NCBI GenBank assembly: GCA_012103455.1
Contig: WLWT01000001.1
Coordinates: 2,156,001-2,220,000 of the forward strand
Direction of reading: 5' to 3'
Source of the DNA: Gammaproteobacteria bacterium
Lineage (GTDB): Bacteria; Pseudomonadota; Gammaproteobacteria; HK1
Length of the DNA: 64,000 nucleotides
Shown here: in pieces, positions 24,096 through 33,037 of the stretch
How the letters are laid out: the number at the start of each line of letters is the position of its first letter
Numbering within the stretch: the stretch's first letter is position 1
Made by a program: the position numbers and the translations under genes
The notes under the pieces: generated by a model
Databases searched by the model: none
Seen by the model: the letters and a program-made list of their open reading frames with translations, nothing else
Told to the model about the DNA's origin: nothing

Positions 24096-26900
24096 ATGCT
24101 TGAATGGGCGCAACCGTACTGGTTTTTGGCGGCGTTATGCTTGCCGCTGATGGCGTACTACGCTGTGCGCTTCCATGGACAGCCCAGGGGACAGCTCAGG
24201 GGGCAGCCCAGGGGACAGCGTAAGGGGCAGCGCTCGCGTGAACTGAGATTTTACCTAGTGGCGGCGCTGCGGATAGTAGCCGTGGCGGCCTTGATTGTCG
24301 CCATGGCAGGGCCGCTTCGTCCGGATAATTCCAGCCGCACCGACGTGCTATTCGCCCTGGATGTATCGCGGAGCGTAGCTCTTGACGCGATCGACCGGGC
24401 ACTGGTCTTCATCAATCAAGCGATAGCGGCGAAGCCAGCGCAAACGCGCATCGGTGTAGTCGTATTCGCGGCGCAGGCGAGCGTGGAGGTCCCGGCCAAC
24501 CGGGCGCCAGGTACGCTAGAGGAGATACGCTCCCATGTGCGGCGGGAAGCGACAGATATCGCCCGTGGCCTGACAGTGGCCCTGAGTGCTTTTCCGGTAG
24601 CCGGCCACCGCCGCATCGTGCTGTTGAGCGACGGGCGTGAAACCAGCGGCAATGCTCTCGCCGCCGCCGCTACCGCCCGCGCCATCGGTGTGGAGGTGTT
24701 CACTATGCCCTTAGCCGTTAGCCGGGAGCGGCGTGATGTGCGCATGCGGGGTGTGGGTGTGCCCGCCAGCGTCGCCAGCCATGAGCCTTTTTCGGTGCGT
24801 ATTGAAGTAGCGGCTAACACTGCCGGTGCAGCGCGTCTTGTGTTGTTGAGAGATGGCGAGCCTCTGAGTGAAAGAACCGTTCAATTGGCACCCGGTACCA
24901 ATCAATTCACCGTCATCGATCAGATAGAGGATGCGGGCCTGACCGAATATGAGGCGCTGGTGATCATGGCGGGCGATCCGACACCGCAGAACAACCGTTT
25001 CCAGGCCTTTGTGCAGGTGAGAGGCGCGCCGCGGGTGCTGCATGCTTTGGGTGAGAGCGGCGCCGGTGCAGCGCTCACCCAAGCTTTGCGGCTGCAAGGC
25101 TTGGACGTGGAGGAGGTACCCGCAAGCGCCGTCCCTGGTACTTACCATGGGTTGGCCGATTACGGTCTTATCGTGCTGAATAACGTGTCGGGTTTCGACC
25201 TCTCGCTGGCCAAGATGCGCGCCCTGGAAGCGTATGTACGCGATGCCGGCGGTGGTTTGCTGATGGTGGGGGGTGAGCGCAGTTACAGCGCCGGTGGTTA
25301 CTACGGCACGCCGGTGGAAGAGGCTTTGCCGGTGACCATGGATATACGCACCGAGGTCAAGATTCCGAGTCTGGCGGTAACCATCCTGATCGATAAATCC
25401 GGCAGCATGTCGACTCGGTCGGGCGGTGAAGAAAAGCTGGCTATCGCCAAGCAGGCGGCGATGGCCGCTTTGGATGTGTTGAATCCCCTGGATCGGGTCG
25501 GTGTATTGGCTTTCGATGCGCAATTCGAGTGGACCGTGCCGGTGACCGAAGTCGGCAACCGCCGCACGGTGGCCGAGCAACTGCGCTCCCTGGCCGCTGG
25601 CGGCGGCACCGAACTGGTGCCGGCTTTGAGCGAGGCCATCCGGGTGATGGAAGAGACCACCGCCAAGGTTAAACACCTTATCGTTTTGTCGGATGGTCTT
25701 ACCGATGCCTCGGCGGAACTGGATAAGTGGGTGGACCAAGCGGTGGCTCGAAATATCACTATTTCCACCGTCGCTTTTGGTCTCGATGCCGATCAGAGTT
25801 TGATGGAGCACATCGCCGGCCGCGGCCAGGGGCGGTTTTATTTCACCAGTGATCCGCACACTATTCCGCGCATATTCGTCAGTGAAACGATGGTGGTGTC
25901 CCGCGGCCTGCTGGTGGAGGAACCCACCCGAGCACTGGTTACATATCCAAGCGAGATCCTGAAGGGCCTCGCTGCTGATCCGCTGCCGCCCGTACTCGGC
26001 TATCAGCGCACCTACGCGCGGGAAGCAGCGCAGGTGGTGCTGTCATCATCCAGGGATGATCCGTTATTGGTGACGTGGCGCTATGGCTTGGGCAAGTCCG
26101 CGGCGTTTACCTCCGATCTGGCTGGCCGCTGGGGCCGCGAGTGGGTGCGCTGGCCGCGTTTTGGCCGTTTCGCCGCGCAATTGGCCCGCTGGACCATGCG
26201 CAGCGCCGGCGGCGAGCACATGGTGCCCACCTTCTCCTGGCGCGGCCGCCACGGCCAGGTGACCGTCGATGTATTGGACCGTGATGACCGCTACGTTAAC
26301 CGACTCGAGGTTACCGCGCGCATGTCCGATCCCACCCGCACTACCGCGGATATCGTGTTGGAACAGATCGCGCCGGGCCGCTACCGTGGCACTTTCCCAG
26401 TAGAGGCGGCCGGGCGGTTTTATTTCAATATTGTCGGCGAGGGGACAGGCGGGCGCGTTGGACCTGAAACCTTTGGCCTAGCCGTGCCGTACTCTTCCGA
26501 ATTCGTGGACGCCGGTCTCGACCGCGAACTCCTGGAGGATATCGCTGCCGCTGCGGGCGGACGCATGTTGCCCTTGGCGGCCGGCGCTTTGCCCACGGTG
26601 TTGGCGGACAAGGCCGAGGCGGCGCAACTGCAATGGCGCATCTGGTGGCCGTTTGTTCTGTTGGCCTTGGTGGCCGTACTGCTGGAGTTGGTGGTGCGCA
26701 AAATGGCCTTGCCGGAGCGGCTTGCCACTTTGCTGCGCTTTGGGGGTGGTACTGCGGGGGTTGATCCGGGTGGGGTAGCAGCGGAGATTGCCGCGGTACG
26801 CGAAGCGCAGCTAGCCGCGCTGCGCGCCGGGGGGGTTTTTCAACCGGATGATCCGGCGGCTAGGGCGCGGCTTTATATGAGTGGACGGTCCGGTCACTGA
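24096..26900 (+). CDS. Large membrane protein with two vWA domains and an amidotransferase-like fold
   Basis: A 934-residue protein. Two N-terminal helices (about 8-24 and 52-71) bracket a linker with five near-repeats of Arg-Gly-Gln-Pro (residues 29-46). The first vWA domain has D89-V-S91-R-S93, the second D433-K-S435-G-S437 (ILIDKSGSM). Between them lies a glutamine-amidotransferase-like region with YVRDAGGGLLMVGGERSYSA (about 355-410), and a C-terminal helix follows near 880. This order is typical of the biggest protein in MoxR-vWA operons. The ATG at 24096, eight bases after the previous stop, starts the hydrophobic N-terminus; longer frames upstream are unlikely. No catalytic function visible. 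Confidence 0.88.
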   Translation: MLEWAQPYWFLAALCLPLMAYYAVRFHGQPRGQLRGQPRGQRKGQRSRELRFYLVAALRIVAVAALIVAMAGPLRPDNSSRTDVLFALDVSRSVALDAIDRALVFINQAIAAKPAQTRIGVVVFAAQASVEVPANRAPGTLEEIRSHVRREATDIARGLTVALSAFPVAGHRRIVLLSDGRETSGNALAAAATARAIGVEVFTMPLAVSRERRDVRMRGVGVPASVASHEPFSVRIEVAANTAGAARLVLLRDGEPLSERTVQLAPGTNQFTVIDQIEDAGLTEYEALVIMAGDPTPQNNRFQAFVQVRGAPRVLHALGESGAGAALTQALRLQGLDVEEVPASAVPGTYHGLADYGLIVLNNVSGFDLSLAKMRALEAYVRDAGGGLLMVGGERSYSAGGYYGTPVEEALPVTMDIRTEVKIPSLAVTILIDKSGSMSTRSGGEEKLAIAKQAAMAALDVLNPLDRVGVLAFDAQFEWTVPVTEVGNRRTVAEQLRSLAAGGGTELVPALSEAIRVMEETTAKVKHLIVLSDGLTDASAELDKWVDQAVARNITISTVAFGLDADQSLMEHIAGRGQGRFYFTSDPHTIPRIFVSETMVVSRGLLVEEPTRALVTYPSEILKGLAADPLPPVLGYQRTYAREAAQVVLSSSRDDPLLVTWRYGLGKSAAFTSDLAGRWGREWVRWPRFGRFAAQLARWTMRSAGGEHMVPTFSWRGRHGQVTVDVLDRDDRYVNRLEVTARMSDPTRTTADIVLEQIAPGRYRGTFPVEAAGRFYFNIVGEGTGGRVGPETFGLAVPYSSEFVDAGLDRELLEDIAAAAGGRMLPLAAGALPTVLADKAEAAQLQWRIWWPFVLLALVAVLLELVVRKMALPERLATLLRFGGGTAGVDPGGVAAEIAAVREAQLAALRAGGVFQPDDPAARARLYMSGRSGH

Positions 26901-26983
26901 AAGCTTGGCGGGTGTGCGGGTCATCGGCGGGTCATTTGAATCGGCGGGTCATCTGAACTGAATGAAGTGTGAGGAGTGGGGCG

Positions 26984-28084
26984 TTGCGGGCTGCGGTATG
27001 TAGGGCTTTCGGTGAGCCATTGTCCATCGAGGAATTGCAACTGGGCGCGCCGCAGGCCGGCGAGGTAGAGGTGCGGATCAAGGCCGCGGCCATTTGCCAT
27101 TCGGATATTCTCTATGCCGATGGCGCCTGGGGTGGCGATCTGCCTGCGGTGTTCGGTCATGAGGCAGCCGGCATCGTCACCGCCGTGGGCGCCGGTGTGG
27201 CGCAGGTTCGCCCCGGGCAGCACGTGGCCGTGACCCTGGTGCGAAGCTGCGGGCGCTGCGGTTGTTGCGAGCAGGGCTTTTACGGTTCGTGCGAGGGAAG
27301 CTTTGCCTTGGACGGGCGGGCCGTGCTGAGGGATGGTGACGGCAATACGGTGCACCAGGGCTTGCGTACCGCTGCGTTTGCTGAACGGGTGGTGGTGGAC
27401 GCATCGCAAGTAGTGGCCATCCCCGAAGCGCTGCCCATGGCCAGTGCGGCTATCTTGAGCTGCGGGGTTATCACCGGTTTTGGTGCGGTGATTAATACGG
27501 CGGCGATAAAACCCGGCGCGTCCGTTGCCGTTATCGGTACCGGCGGGGTGGGACTCAATGCCATTCAGGGGGCCCACCTGAGCGGTGCGCGGGCTGTGAT
27601 CGCGCTTGATATCGCCCAGTCCAAACTGGATGCGGCGCTTCGCTTTGGTGCCACTGATGCAGTGAATGTGGACGCGGCCAAAACCGATGAAGGCGAGGTA
27701 GCGGCGGCCGTAAAACGGGCGGCCGGCGGCCGGCTGGTCGATTATGTCTTCGTCACGGTAGGTGCCAAGAGCGCGTTCGAACTGGCCATGCATCTCATCG
27801 GCAACGGCGGTGTGGTGGTTCTGGTCGGCATGGCGCCGCTGGGCGTGACCATGGAATTCGATCCACTCACCTTGGCTAACAGCTCGCAGCGCATCCTGGG
27901 CTCGAAGATGGGCTCATCGAATATTCAAAAAGACATTCCGAATCTGGCCACCCTATACACCCAAGGGCGGCTGAAGCTCGATGAGTTGGTAACCGCCTGT
28001 TATCCACTCGCCGAGATCAATGACGCCATTGCCGCGGTCAAGCGGGGCGATGCGCTGCGTAATGTCGTGGTGTTTGATGGATGA
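26984..28084 (+). CDS. Zinc-dependent alcohol dehydrogenase
   Basis: MDR-superfamily dehydrogenase of 366 residues using NAD(P). Catalytic zinc ligands are in AICHSDILY and FGHEAAGIV; the structural zinc site is CGRCGCC with a further Cys at FYGSC; and the cofactor motif VIGTGGVGLNAIQGA is in the centre. It resembles class III-like and aryl-alcohol dehydrogenases that oxidise an alcohol to the aldehyde. The start is most likely the TTG at 26984, eight bases after GAGGAG; a GTG at 26969 would put this ribosome site inside the gene. Followed by an enolase-superfamily and an acyl-CoA dehydrogenase gene on the same strand, suggesting a catabolic set. Confidence 0.87.
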   Translation: MRAAVCRAFGEPLSIEELQLGAPQAGEVEVRIKAAAICHSDILYADGAWGGDLPAVFGHEAAGIVTAVGAGVAQVRPGQHVAVTLVRSCGRCGCCEQGFYGSCEGSFALDGRAVLRDGDGNTVHQGLRTAAFAERVVVDASQVVAIPEALPMASAAILSCGVITGFGAVINTAAIKPGASVAVIGTGGVGLNAIQGAHLSGARAVIALDIAQSKLDAALRFGATDAVNVDAAKTDEGEVAAAVKRAAGGRLVDYVFVTVGAKSAFELAMHLIGNGGVVVLVGMAPLGVTMEFDPLTLANSSQRILGSKMGSSNIQKDIPNLATLYTQGRLKLDELVTACYPLAEINDAIAAVKRGDALRNVVVFDG

Positions 28085-28211
28085 CCGGGAGATAAGGCTC
28101 AACCCGGTAGACGGCAGCCGGAACATGCCGGCCAACAAAAAGCGCTTGCGATAACGTTTAGATCTACGGCGTTCAGATCTACGGTGAGAATCAACTACCC
28201 AAGAGATCCCC

Positions 28212-29333
28212 ATGGCATTGAAGCTGACTAAGCTGGAGACGTTCTGTACCGATTACGTCGGTTTTGTGCGCGCCGAGGCGGAGGATGGCAGCAGTGGTTG
28301 GGGGCAGGTGGCGCCGTATCATGCGGATATCAGCTGCCAGATCTTTCACCGCCAGATAGCTCCCCATGCCCTCGGTGGGGACGCGATGGATTTCGAGCCG
28401 TTGCTGAGCGCCATCCTCGCTAAAGAGCACAAATTCCCTGGTTCACATCTTTATCGCGCACTCGGCGGGCTGGATACCGCCCTTTGGGACATGCGCGGCA
28501 AACGCGAGGGGCAGCCGGTGGTCAGCTTGCTGGGCGGCGCGCCGGGGCGGTTGCGGGTGTATGGTTCTTCCATGCGCCGCGATATTACGCCACAAGCCGA
28601 AGCGCAGCGGCTGGTGCGCCTGCGCGATGAGGCTGGATTTACCGCGTTCAAGTTTCGGGTTGGCGCCGAATGCGGTTTTGCCACGGGTGGATTCGACACT
28701 GATGAGTGGCCCGGGCGTACCGAAGCCATTGTTCCTGCTGTCTGTGCTGCGTTGGGTGATGGTGTCGCCAAGCTGGTCGATGGCAATAGTGGCTTCTCGC
28801 CGGCGCGTGCCATCGAAGTGGGGCGGATGCTGGAAGCGGAGGGGGTCGTTCATTTCGAGGAGCCCTGCCCGTATTGGGAACTCGAACAGACTAAACGGGT
28901 GACGGATGCACTGCGCATCGACGTGACTGGCGGCGAGCAGGACTGCGAGTTGGAGATCTGGCGCCAGCTCACGGGCCGGCATGTGGTGGATGTAGCGCAG
29001 CCCGATGTGCTGTACATGGGCGGGCTTACGCGAACTCTTGCAGTGGCCCGTATGGCGCAAGCGGGTGGATTGCCGTGTACGCCCCACGCCGCCAATCTGT
29101 CGTTGGTGAGCATCTGCACCATGCATCTGTTGGGCGCCATGCCCAACGCCGGGCCGTATCTAGAGTTCTCGATCGAAGACAGCGGTTACTATCCCTGGCA
29201 GCTTGGACTGTTCGAGGGGCATCCTTTCACGGTGACGGACGGCCACGTGAATATCCCTGATCAGCCTGGTTGGGGCGTGCGGATCTCCGCCGATTGGTTG
29301 GGCCGCGCCGCTTATCAAGTGAGCGAAGTGTAG
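28212..29333 (+). CDS. Mandelate racemase/muconate lactonizing enzyme family protein
   Basis: Enolase-superfamily enzyme of 373 residues that would abstract a proton next to a carboxylate. The N-terminal capping domain precedes the barrel. The second-strand base motif is FKFRV (Lys-x-Arg type), and metal ligands are the acidic residues in LVDGN, HFEEPCP and TGGEQD; the late CTPHAANLS supplies a possible His base, typical of mandelate-racemase-like members. [15 protein letters not shown] is the usual 20s-loop neighbour. A ribosome site AGAGAT lies before the ATG. Substrate likely a sugar acid or similar hydroxycarboxylate, but the specificity residues do not allow a firm name. Confidence 0.87.
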   Translation: MALKLTKLETFCTDYVGFVRAEAEDGSSGWGQVAPYHADISCQIFHRQIAPHALGGDAMDFEPLLSAILAKEHKFPGSHLYRALGGLDTALWDMRGKREGQPVVSLLGGAPGRLRVYGSSMRRDITPQAEAQRLVRLRDEAGFTAFKFRVGAECGFATGGFDTDEWPGRTEAIVPAVCAALGDGVAKLVDGNSGFSPARAIEVGRMLEAEGVVHFEEPCPYWELEQTKRVTDALRIDVTGGEQDCELEIWRQLTGRHVVDVAQPDVLYMGGLTRTLAVARMAQAGGLPCTPHAANLSLVSICTMHLLGAMPNAGPYLEFSIEDSGYYPWQLGLFEGHPFTVTDGHVNIPDQPGWGVRISADWLGRAAYQVSEV

Positions 29334-29433
29334 TCTGCACCGGCCTTAAGCCTTACAGCCGCCTGTATCGGCGGTGTAAATTGACAGGTCTTACCGTCTG
29401 TATCCGGTAGTTGACCCGGACATCGAGAATTTT

Positions 29434-30603
29434 ATGGACTTCCAGCTAAACGAAGAGCAGCGCATGCTGCACGATCTGGTGGAACGCTTCGTCACCGGCG
29501 AGTTGCTGCCCCTCGAGAGCACGGTGCTTGCCCGCGAGGCCAACGGCGATGGCAGCGAGTTGACCGATGGCGAGCTGGCACCGCTCTATGCCCGCTGTCG
29601 GGAACTCGGCCTTTGGGGGCTGGACGTGCCCGAGGAAATCGGCGGGGCCAACTTGGATGCCGTCAGCCTGGTGGCGGTCAACGAGGCGCTTAAAAAAACC
29701 GTGGTGCCGTTCACTTTTCCGCCCGATTCGCCCAATCTGCATATGCTCATGGCCACGGTGAACGATGAACAGCGCGCCCGGTATCTGGCCCCTTACGCGC
29801 GCGGCGAGACCACCTCCGCCATCGCCATATCCGAACCGGGCGCCGGCAGTGATCCGGCGGGCATGATCACCCGGGCGGTCAAGGATGGCGGCGACTGGGT
29901 GATCAACGGCCGCAAGATCTGGGTGTCGCGCATTCGTGACGCGGATTTTTCCATCGTCATGGCGGTTACCGATCCGAATAAGGGCTCGCGGGGTGGCATC
30001 ACCGCGTTCCTGATCGACAAAGGCACGCCCGGATTCGAGGTAGCGCGGCAGATCCCCATGCTGGCGGGACACCGCACCTACGAAGTGGTGTTCGAAGATT
30101 GCCGGGTGCCGCAGTCCAAAGTGCTGGGAGAAGTGGGGCAGGGGTTCGCGCCGATGCAAAAGCGCCTGACCGTGCGCCGCTTGCAAATGGGTGCCTGGTG
30201 CGTGGGGCTGGCCACCCGCGCCCTCGATATGCTGGTTGAGCACGCTACCCAACGCTCTACTTTTGGCGCGCCGCTCTCGGAGCGTCAGTCGATTCAGTGG
30301 TGGATTGCCGATGCCGCCACCAAAATCCACGCTTGCCGTTTGATGGCTTTTGATGCGGCGGCGAAACAAGACCAAGGCGAGGACGTGCGCACCGAGGCGT
30401 CGATGTTGAAAGTCTACGGTGCCGAGATGGCCACCGAGATCATCGATCACGCTATGCAGGCTTTCGGCGCCATGGGTATGGCCAAGGAAATGCCGTTGCA
30501 ACTGATGGCGCAGCAGGTGCGCTTAATGCGTATCTATGAAGGACCTAGCGAAGTGCACCGCTGGGTGATCGCGCGGCGGCTCATCCGTGATGCGACCGGT
30601 TAG
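29434..30603 (+). CDS. Acyl-CoA dehydrogenase
   Basis: FAD-dependent acyl-CoA dehydrogenase of 389 residues with the full three-domain layout. FQLNEEQRMLHDLVERFV starts the helical domain, AIAISEPGAGSD is the flavin-binding beta-domain signature, WVINGRKIWVSRIRDADF follows, and the C-terminal helices end with YEGPSEVHRWVIARRLI, where the glutamate of YEG is in the position of the catalytic base of medium-chain enzymes. It would oxidise an acyl-CoA to the enoyl-CoA and pass electrons to ETF. The chain specificity is not clear. Only the flavoprotein is present; no CoA ligase is next to it. Confidence 0.92.
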   Translation: MDFQLNEEQRMLHDLVERFVTGELLPLESTVLAREANGDGSELTDGELAPLYARCRELGLWGLDVPEEIGGANLDAVSLVAVNEALKKTVVPFTFPPDSPNLHMLMATVNDEQRARYLAPYARGETTSAIAISEPGAGSDPAGMITRAVKDGGDWVINGRKIWVSRIRDADFSIVMAVTDPNKGSRGGITAFLIDKGTPGFEVARQIPMLAGHRTYEVVFEDCRVPQSKVLGEVGQGFAPMQKRLTVRRLQMGAWCVGLATRALDMLVEHATQRSTFGAPLSERQSIQWWIADAATKIHACRLMAFDAAAKQDQGEDVRTEASMLKVYGAEMATEIIDHAMQAFGAMGMAKEMPLQLMAQQVRLMRIYEGPSEVHRWVIARRLIRDATG

Positions 30604-30614
30604 CTGCCCGCCCG

Positions 30615-30743
30615 ATGCAGATAACGGTGCTGGGCGCCGTAGGCGGTAACTTTGCCGTTCGCTCGGCGCTTGCCGGCGATGATGTCAGCGTCGTCGTGCG
30701 CGGCGCTGCAAACTACTCGCTGGCACCGGCTTGGCTTCGGTGA
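30615..30743 (+). pseudogene. N-terminal remnant of a 2-dehydropantoate 2-reductase-like gene
   Basis: A 42-codon frame begins MQITVLGAVGGNFAVRSALA and continues GDDVSVVVRGA before running out of similarity and stopping at TGA. This closely follows the N-terminus of PanE/ApbA-family reductases (pattern VLGAGAVGG-x-F, then GHDVxVVARG), with two residues of the glycine-rich loop missing. The remaining 250 or so residues of the family are absent, so the gene is dead. Confidence 0.6.
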
Positions 30744-30807
30744 AAGTACTTGGCATTGATCGCTGTCCGGCCTCACGAGCCCTCGGCCAAAACCCATACC
30801 TAGCCAT

Positions 30808-31359
30808 ATGTTGCAACACGCCCGTGTCCCTATCGTAGGTTTTGCCGCCTGGAGCGGAACCGGAAAAACCACCTTGCTACGGCATCTATTGCCGTTGCTG
30901 CGGGCGCGAGGCTTGCGGGTTGGCGCGGTCAAACACGCCCATCATGAATTCGACATCGACCACGTGGGTAAGGACAGCTATGAGCTGAGAAAAGCCGGGG
31001 CGGAGCGAATATTGATAGCGTCGCGCAAGCGTTGGGCGCTGATGGTCGAGCGGGAGCTTGCGCGCGAGCCGGTGCTGGATCAAGTTCTAAAGGATCTGGA
31101 TCAAAGCGCGCTTGATCTCCTATTGGTCGAAGGGTTCAAGGAGGAGTCGTTTCCGAAGATAGAGCTATACCGGCCAGTATTAGGCAAGCCGCTGTTATGC
31201 CACACCGATCCCGATATCGTGGCGGTGGCCAGCGATAGCCCGCTTGGATTCGATGTCGATGTACCGGTATTCGATCTCAATCAGCCCGCCAGTATTGCCG
31301 CGTTCATCTGGTCTAATGTCATACGGCCTAATGCCGCGAGCATGGCTTGCAAAGACTAG
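30808..31359 (+). CDS. mobB: Molybdopterin-guanine dinucleotide biosynthesis protein B
   Basis: A 183-residue P-loop GTPase that assists MobA in attaching GMP to molybdopterin. The N-terminal PIVGFAAWSGTGKTTLLRHL holds the Walker A motif, and GLRVGAVKHAHHEFDIDHVGKDSYELRKAGA is the MobB hallmark region, followed by LDLLLVEGFKEESFPKIELYR. Length and motif order match the family. No mobA or molybdoenzyme gene is visible in the window, so it stands alone here. Short C-terminal tail after residue 170 is unconserved. Confidence 0.93.
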   Translation: MLQHARVPIVGFAAWSGTGKTTLLRHLLPLLRARGLRVGAVKHAHHEFDIDHVGKDSYELRKAGAERILIASRKRWALMVERELAREPVLDQVLKDLDQSALDLLLVEGFKEESFPKIELYRPVLGKPLLCHTDPDIVAVASDSPLGFDVDVPVFDLNQPASIAAFIWSNVIRPNAASMACKD

Positions 31360-31686
31360 GTGGATGGCGTGCGGCGATTGGATAGCCGAGCGGTTTCGCG
31401 GTGGGTTGAAACATCGGGCAGCGTTGGCGGAGAAAGAAAGCAGGTGGATTTTACTTCACCTCGGCAAGGCGGTGATGATGGCCTTGGAAAATAGCTCGAG
31501 CTGGCAGTGACTTTCGTGCTGATCCCGAGCCTTAAATGATGTGCTCATCCGGTTGAGGCATCTAGCGGGCCTGCCTGAGTTGTTATGGTCAATTACTCAC
31601 TCAATGCGTCAGGAGCGGTTGAATTCTATCACTGGAAAAAATGAGGCCGGTTCTCGATACCTGCAATGCGGGCCGCACGCTTAGCC
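31360..31686. other. Intergenic stretch without a recognisable gene
   Basis: About 330 bp between mobB and the convergent ParE-type toxin gene. Open frames are short and overlap mobB; none resembles a protein. No clear terminator hairpin with a U tract was found for either gene. Confidence 0.5.
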
Positions 31687-32013
31687 TTAGATGTCTGTCA
31701 TACGCGCGTCAAGAATAGAGCGCCACTGACGATGGCGTTCTGAAACCATATAAACAAACACTTGCTTATGAGTTTCGTTTGGCTCGTACACAACAACGTA
31801 GTTATCAAACGGCAGGAATCTAATACCGTTTTTGTAGAGCGCTCCACCAAAGGGCGCTATGGCTAGAGTGTTCTTGGTGCGCTGTTGTAGTCTATCGATA
31901 AATAGTCTATCGATAAAATTGAGCGCGTTTTGCGGGTTATCTTTGGCAATATAGTCAAGAATTTCATAAAAATCTTGGTGAGCTGAATCGGTAAAAATAA
32001 CCTCGTAAATCAT
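31687..32013 (-). CDS. ParE/RelE-family toxin with an internal duplication
   Basis: A 108-residue toxin of the ParE/RelE superfamily. MIYEVIFTDSAHQDFYEILDYIA is the usual N-terminal start, IRFLPFDNYVVVYEP is the central strand pair, and VFVYMVSERHRQW the C-terminal strand. It overlaps the antitoxin gene by 4 bp (ATGA). Near 31895-31925 the segment IDRL is repeated (NFIDRLFIDRLQQ), caused by a short tandem duplication of the DNA TAGTCTATCGATAA; this lengthens the helix by five residues and could impair the toxin. ParE toxins poison DNA gyrase; RelE toxins cut mRNA. Which activity applies is not certain. Confidence 0.85.
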   Translation of the reverse strand: MIYEVIFTDSAHQDFYEILDYIAKDNPQNALNFIDRLFIDRLQQRTKNTLAIAPFGGALYKNGIRFLPFDNYVVVYEPNETHKQVFVYMVSERHRQWRSILDARMTDI

Positions 32014-32273
32014 GTCTTGGTGGGATGAGCCATATGCTGATCTTCGACATATTCACGGGCTTTGTCAAAGTAGGCTTCATCGGCCACCGTTACCTGACCG
32101 GTTTCCACTTGTTGGCGCCCAAGCGCTAAGCGCTCATCGAGTTGTCTACTAGCCGATAACTTGATCTGATTTCTCAATGCTTCACGGATGACTTCACTAA
32201 CCGAAGCGTAGTGCCCCGTCTGCATTTGACGAGCTACATAGTCTTCCAGGTCTTTGGGCAGAGAGATATTCAT
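32010..32273 (-). CDS. ParD-family antitoxin
   Basis: An 87-residue ribbon-helix-helix DNA-binding antitoxin. The N-terminal MNISLPKDLEDYVARQMQTG is followed by YASVSEVIREALR, the classic CopG/ParD strand-helix-helix, and the C-terminal half (about 45-87) would bind and neutralise the toxin. It is the first gene of the two-gene operon; toxin and antitoxin overlap by 4 bp. An inverted repeat just upstream is a likely operator for autoregulation. Base composition is more AT-rich than the surrounding genes, in keeping with a transferred module. Confidence 0.88.
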   Translation of the reverse strand: MNISLPKDLEDYVARQMQTGHYASVSEVIREALRNQIKLSASRQLDERLALGRQQVETGQVTVADEAYFDKAREYVEDQHMAHPTKT

Positions 32274-32314
32274 GGTCTTTCTGTTAAAAACTAGCCATCT
32301 AGCAGTTCAGCAGC

Positions 32315-32341
32315 ATAACAAAAAATATCAATTTTTGTTAT
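32315..32341 (-). promoter_or_regulatory. Inverted repeat upstream of the ParD gene, probable operator
   Basis: ATAACAAAAA and TTTTTGTTAT form a near-perfect inverted repeat around ATATCA, about 40 bp upstream of the antitoxin start, in an AT-rich promoter-like stretch. ParD-type antitoxins bind palindromes at this position, so this is the likely autoregulatory site. The assignment is inference from position and symmetry. Confidence 0.6.
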
Positions 32342-32428
32342 CAAGAGGCCGGTAGCCAATGGCTAGGGCGAACTTGTCAACCCCGGCTCATGCGAGCACA
32401 TCTACGTCACGTTTTGGATTAAACACGG

Positions 32429-32850
32429 TCACCGGCGACCCATCTGCATACACCACGCGCTAGCGAAGCCCGTCTTCAGGGCCTCCAACTCCGTGAACAA
32501 TAGGCCCCGCAAAGCCGGTTCAAACGCTGGTGACGCCAATACTCGCTGGCGGAACTGGCGAAAGGTGCTGCTATCGTGGTGCACCGACAACACAAAAGGC
32601 GTGCGCGTGTACGCTGTGCACTCGAATCGCGCCCGGATGGCCGACAAGCCGTGCAGGTATTCATAGAACTGCTCAAAGGCGGGTTTGATGGGCGTTTTAC
32701 GGGTCACCTCCAGCGCGAATACCCGTTGGGATTCACCCATCTCAATGGCGAAAATCCCATCGGGGTGAGCGTTTCGCCGCGCGCTATGTCGCAGACGATT
32801 TGATCGACCGACACTGGCCGCCCGCGGCGCACCCGGCCCATGTTTGACAT
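32429..32850 (-). pseudogene. Unidentified gene with a frameshift (possible replication-relaxation-like fragment)
   Basis: An ATG at 32850 starts MSNMGRVRRGRPVSVDQIVC and reads to GETLTP; one base further the other frame continues DGIFAIEMGESQRVFALEVT, then TPIKPAFEQFYEYLHGLSAI, and ends near 32429. The joined sequence reads as one protein of about 140 residues with a frameshift near 32762. The pattern TPDGIFA-then-FALEV recalls replication-relaxation family proteins of mobile elements, but that identification is weak. Its first 20 bases are repeated in inverse orientation at 34516-34535. Confidence 0.4.
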
Positions 32851-33037
32851 TTGGACTTCCAATCTAGGCGACTTTGCCCCGATTTCGCCGTTGTTCAAAC
32901 ATCCGCCGAACAATATCTCCAATAATGTCAATGAGTGAGTTTTTGAAGATTGTTTTGTAGTGCCATAAAATACATCACACCCCTAAATACATCACACCCC
33001 TTGACCCAGACCCCGCACTGCCCTACCGGCCCCCTTC

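Noticed and set aside
24711-25859. A 382-codon minus-strand frame inside the large vWA gene
   Set aside because: Antisense shadow produced by GC bias; the plus strand has clear vWA motifs across the same stretch.
29446-30501. A 351-codon minus-strand frame opposite the acyl-CoA dehydrogenase
   Set aside because: Shadow frame; the sense strand codes a full-length known enzyme.
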